Source: CAVQAH01 sp963784195 (GTDB lineage: Bacteria > Acidobacteriota > Vicinamibacteria > Vicinamibacterales > 2-12-FULL-66-21). From it: a stretch of 64,000 bases of DNA. The stretch's first letter is position 1, and each line of letters starts with the position of its first letter. Below, piece after piece: positions 62,341 to 64,000 of this stretch. A program made the position numbers and the translations under genes. The DNA lies in NCBI GenBank assembly GCA_963784195.1, contig CAWARA010000020.1:434001-498000 (forward strand). The letters are read 5' to 3'. Below the pieces are notes generated by a model. That model made no database searches. It was given only the letters and a program-made list of their open reading frames with translations, and was not told the DNA's origin.

Positions 62341-63719
62341 CGTGCCTCCATAGCGGCGACGCCTGATTTCATCGCCGTGCCCGCCCGGCCGATGATCCAG
62401 TCGCAGTTATAGAAGCGGTGCAGGTTGTGGGCGTAATGCCGATAGCCGAGGTTCGATGCCAGCGCTACCCACGGCGAAGCAGGGGTGGCCTGAAGCCGTC
62501 GCGCGATCGACGGCAGCGAATACACGTGGCGCCAGGCCTCCTCCGTGCCTCGCTGGAGCTGATCGATCGTCATGCCAGCCGGCTGGAACACCACGTGCTG
62601 ACCGTCGTAGAGCTCCCAGTTTCGAGTAAGGATCCGGCCTTCCCGCTCGAGCCGCTGATAGAGCGCGGTGCCAGGGAACGGCGTGACGACGGCGAATCTC
62701 GGGAGATCGATGCGGGCGTCCACGGCGAATCGCGCGGTCTCGAGGAACACATCCGGCGTGTCGTGATCCATGCCGAACACGAAGCAGCCATAGACCGCGA
62801 TCCCGTGCGCGTGCAGCAGCGAGACGACTTCCTTGAATCTCGACGGCTTGTTGAAGCTCTTGCTCGAACCGCGCAGGTTGTCCGAACGGATTGATTCGAA
62901 TCCCAGGAGAAGACCCCGACAGCCGCTCCGCGCCGCGAGCTTCAGCAGCGGCAGATCCTCTGCCAACAACACCGTCGAGAGGCCGTACCACTGAACCTTC
63001 AGCGGAATCATCGCTTCGAACAACCGCTCGGCGTAGCTGCGGTCGGCGATGAGGTTCAGGTCGACGAAGATCAGTTTCCGGGCGCCGTGCTGACGGATGT
63101 CCGCAACGACGTCTTCCACGGGCTTCTGATACGGCTTCCGGCCCCATGCCGCGGGCACGACGCAGAACTCGCAGTTGTGAATGCAGGCGCGGGTCGCTTC
63201 GAAGACGTTGTTGGTAAGAAATCGCCGTTTCGGCAGCAGGTCGCGGCGCGGAAACGGACGGCCGGCCAGCGAGAGGTCCGGCGCCTGAACGTACCGCCGC
63301 TGGAGATTCCCGCGAGCGTAGTCCTTCAGCAGCGCCGGCCAGGTATCTTCGGCGTAGCCGACGACTATCGCGTCCGCATGCGGCTGCGCGTCGTCTGGCA
63401 CGAGCGTGACGTGAGGGCCGCCGAGCACGACGGTGATACCTCGCGACCGAAAGGCCGCGGACAACTCATACGCGCGCGGCGCCGTCCCCGTGATGACGGT
63501 GATGCCGACGAGATCGACCTGCAGTTGCGGATCGACCTCTTCTATCCCTTCATCGATGAGCTGAAGATCGGCGTCGAGTTCGTCGGGCACGAGCGACGCA
63601 AGCGTTGTGAGTGTGAGCGGTGCGTATCGAAGAGAGCGGCGAAAAATTCCGCCGCGATGACGGTACAGCGGTCCCTTTGGCGAGATCAGCGCAATTTTCA
63701 CTGAGAAGCCACCCCCCAT
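62337..63719 (-). CDS. B12-binding-type radical SAM enzyme (second of pair, upstream)
   Basis: 460 residues from ATG 63719; GTG 63701 (VKIALISPKGPLYRHRGG) is the other start candidate. Domain order as in its neighbour: B12-binding-type domain (VDLVGITVITGTAPRAYELS, GITVVLGGPHVTLVPDD), radical SAM core with C179-x3-C183-x2-C186 (CIHNCEFC), LIFVDLNLIADRSYAERLFE and GCRGLLLGFESIRSDNLRGS, and a C-terminal DUF4070-like helical part. Same broad family as the next gene but only moderately similar, so the two probably act in sequence on one substrate. It is the first gene of the ten-gene cluster; promoter expected in 63720-63845. Confidence 0.88.
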   Translation of the reverse strand: MGGGFSVKIALISPKGPLYRHRGGIFRRSLRYAPLTLTTLASLVPDELDADLQLIDEGIEEVDPQLQVDLVGITVITGTAPRAYELSAAFRSRGITVVLGGPHVTLVPDDAQPHADAIVVGYAEDTWPALLKDYARGNLQRRYVQAPDLSLAGRPFPRRDLLPKRRFLTNNVFEATRACIHNCEFCVVPAAWGRKPYQKPVEDVVADIRQHGARKLIFVDLNLIADRSYAERLFEAMIPLKVQWYGLSTVLLAEDLPLLKLAARSGCRGLLLGFESIRSDNLRGSSKSFNKPSRFKEVVSLLHAHGIAVYGCFVFGMDHDTPDVFLETARFAVDARIDLPRFAVVTPFPGTALYQRLEREGRILTRNWELYDGQHVVFQPAGMTIDQLQRGTEEAWRHVYSLPSIARRLQATPASPWVALASNLGYRHYAHNLHRFYNCDWIIGRAGTAMKSGVAAMEAR

Positions 63720-63845
63720 AGGAACGACAGTACGCTGGCGAGCGGTGCGTTGCCGTGAGCGGCCGCTGAAAAGGGCTGAGAAAGGGTGATGGTGTCGTGA
63801 ACGATGCGGGTATTCTAGCAGGCCTGACGAAAAACGTGCCCGGGA

Positions 63846-64000
63846 TCAGCGCGACGTTCGCTCGATCGCCGCGAGCGCCCGCTGACGGTAATGTCGTGAC
63901 CCAATCGACTCGGCAGCGGTGATGTACGCGTCACGTGCCGCTCCTTCGAGTCGATGGCGGCTCGCGACCTGCTGCAGGACCTCCGAACGGTAGTAATCGC
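63846..64000 (-). CDS. C-terminal fragment of a helical-repeat protein (M56/BlaR1-type tail suspected)
   Basis: The window edge cuts this gene; only its last ~50 residues and TGA stop (63846-63848) are present. The text DYYRSEVLQQVASRHRLEGA then ARDAYITAAESIGSRHYRQR and ALAAIERTSR is a two-helix repeat of the sort found at the C-terminus of acidobacterial M56/BlaR1-like membrane peptidases (SSDYYRSEVL-type units). That assignment is a guess from pattern memory. It is on the same strand as the lipid cluster but separated by 126 bases, so probably a different transcript. Confidence 0.55.
   Translation of the reverse strand, partial: DYYRSEVLQQVASRHRLEGAARDAYITAAESIGSRHYRQRALAAIERTSR

Noticed and set aside
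60985..63719. Assigning the radical SAM pair to hopanoid methylation or tetraether lipid synthesis
   Set aside because: Domain order fits the broad B12-type radical SAM class, but no signature residue seen here separates those subfamilies, and no squalene-hopene cyclase or ether-lipid gene is nearby.

Overview
The window looks like a chromosomal piece of an uncultivated or draft-quality member of the Acidobacteriota, probably the Vicinamibacteria side of the phylum. The grounds are high G+C, four large duplicated orphan MacB/FtsX permeases (the ADOP type typical of Acidobacteria), an acidobacterial-type VWFA-related secreted protein, a TonB-receptor-like porin with a carboxypeptidase-regulatory N-terminus, and a fused two-subunit E1 dehydrogenase. 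No rRNA, tRNA, CRISPR array, transposase or phage gene was seen.

Layout. (1) 1-4598, minus strand: an exopolysaccharide/glycan operon (Fis-type regulator, outer-membrane barrel, Wza-like export protein, glycosyltransferase, two methyltransferases). (2) 5163-8668, plus strand: a compact four-gene unit made of a coiled-coil protein, a membrane-anchored OmpA-C protein, a Ras/Rab-like small GTPase and a protein with a degenerate histidine-kinase dimerisation helix; I consider this an undescribed or poorly described GTPase-envelope module. (3) 8674-11624, minus: an MsbA-like exporter and a glycosyltransferase. (4) 11712-19136: a Tat-exported M19 dipeptidase homologue lacking key metal ligands, fused E1 alpha/beta dehydrogenase, thioredoxin 2, an ADOP permease and a membrane protein. 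(5) 19292-35506, plus: three more ADOP permeases, an amidohydrolase, a TonB-receptor-like protein, a GT87-type membrane glycosyltransferase and an M1 aminopeptidase. (6) 35567-43763: a 31-residue membrane peptide, single-domain asparaginase plus aminotransferase, VOC protein with a divergent small HTH regulator, glycolate-oxidase-type FAD protein, VWFA protein, DUF3014 protein and a methyltransferase. (7) 43764-53078: a giant kelch/MBG/PKD secreted protein and a set of SnoaL/NTF2-fold proteins with an ArsR regulator and a broken SRPBCC gene. (8) 53213-63719, minus: a ten-gene, almost completely overlapping cluster with two B12-type radical SAM enzymes, two acetyltransferase-like proteins, a GH3 acyl-adenylating enzyme, a hydrolase-like protein, a SnoaL-like membrane protein, a desaturase, a PAP2 phosphatase and a Rieske oxygenase, which reads as a lipid or lipid-like natural-product pathway.

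Two cross-cutting observations matter. First, three ~300-350 bp interspersed elements (21720-22042, 26172-26518, 37512-37846) fold on paper into the same cloverleaf: an outer stem, a 10-bp closing stem, two short GC arms and a 33-34 bp central stem whose base pairs change in a compensatory way between copies. All three begin within a few bases after a stop codon. They are the most novel structure in the window. Second, at least a dozen otherwise normal genes are split by single-base frameshifts, several in short homopolymers; this pattern points to uncorrected sequencing errors rather than gene decay, so these genes are annotated here as single loci spanning the shift.
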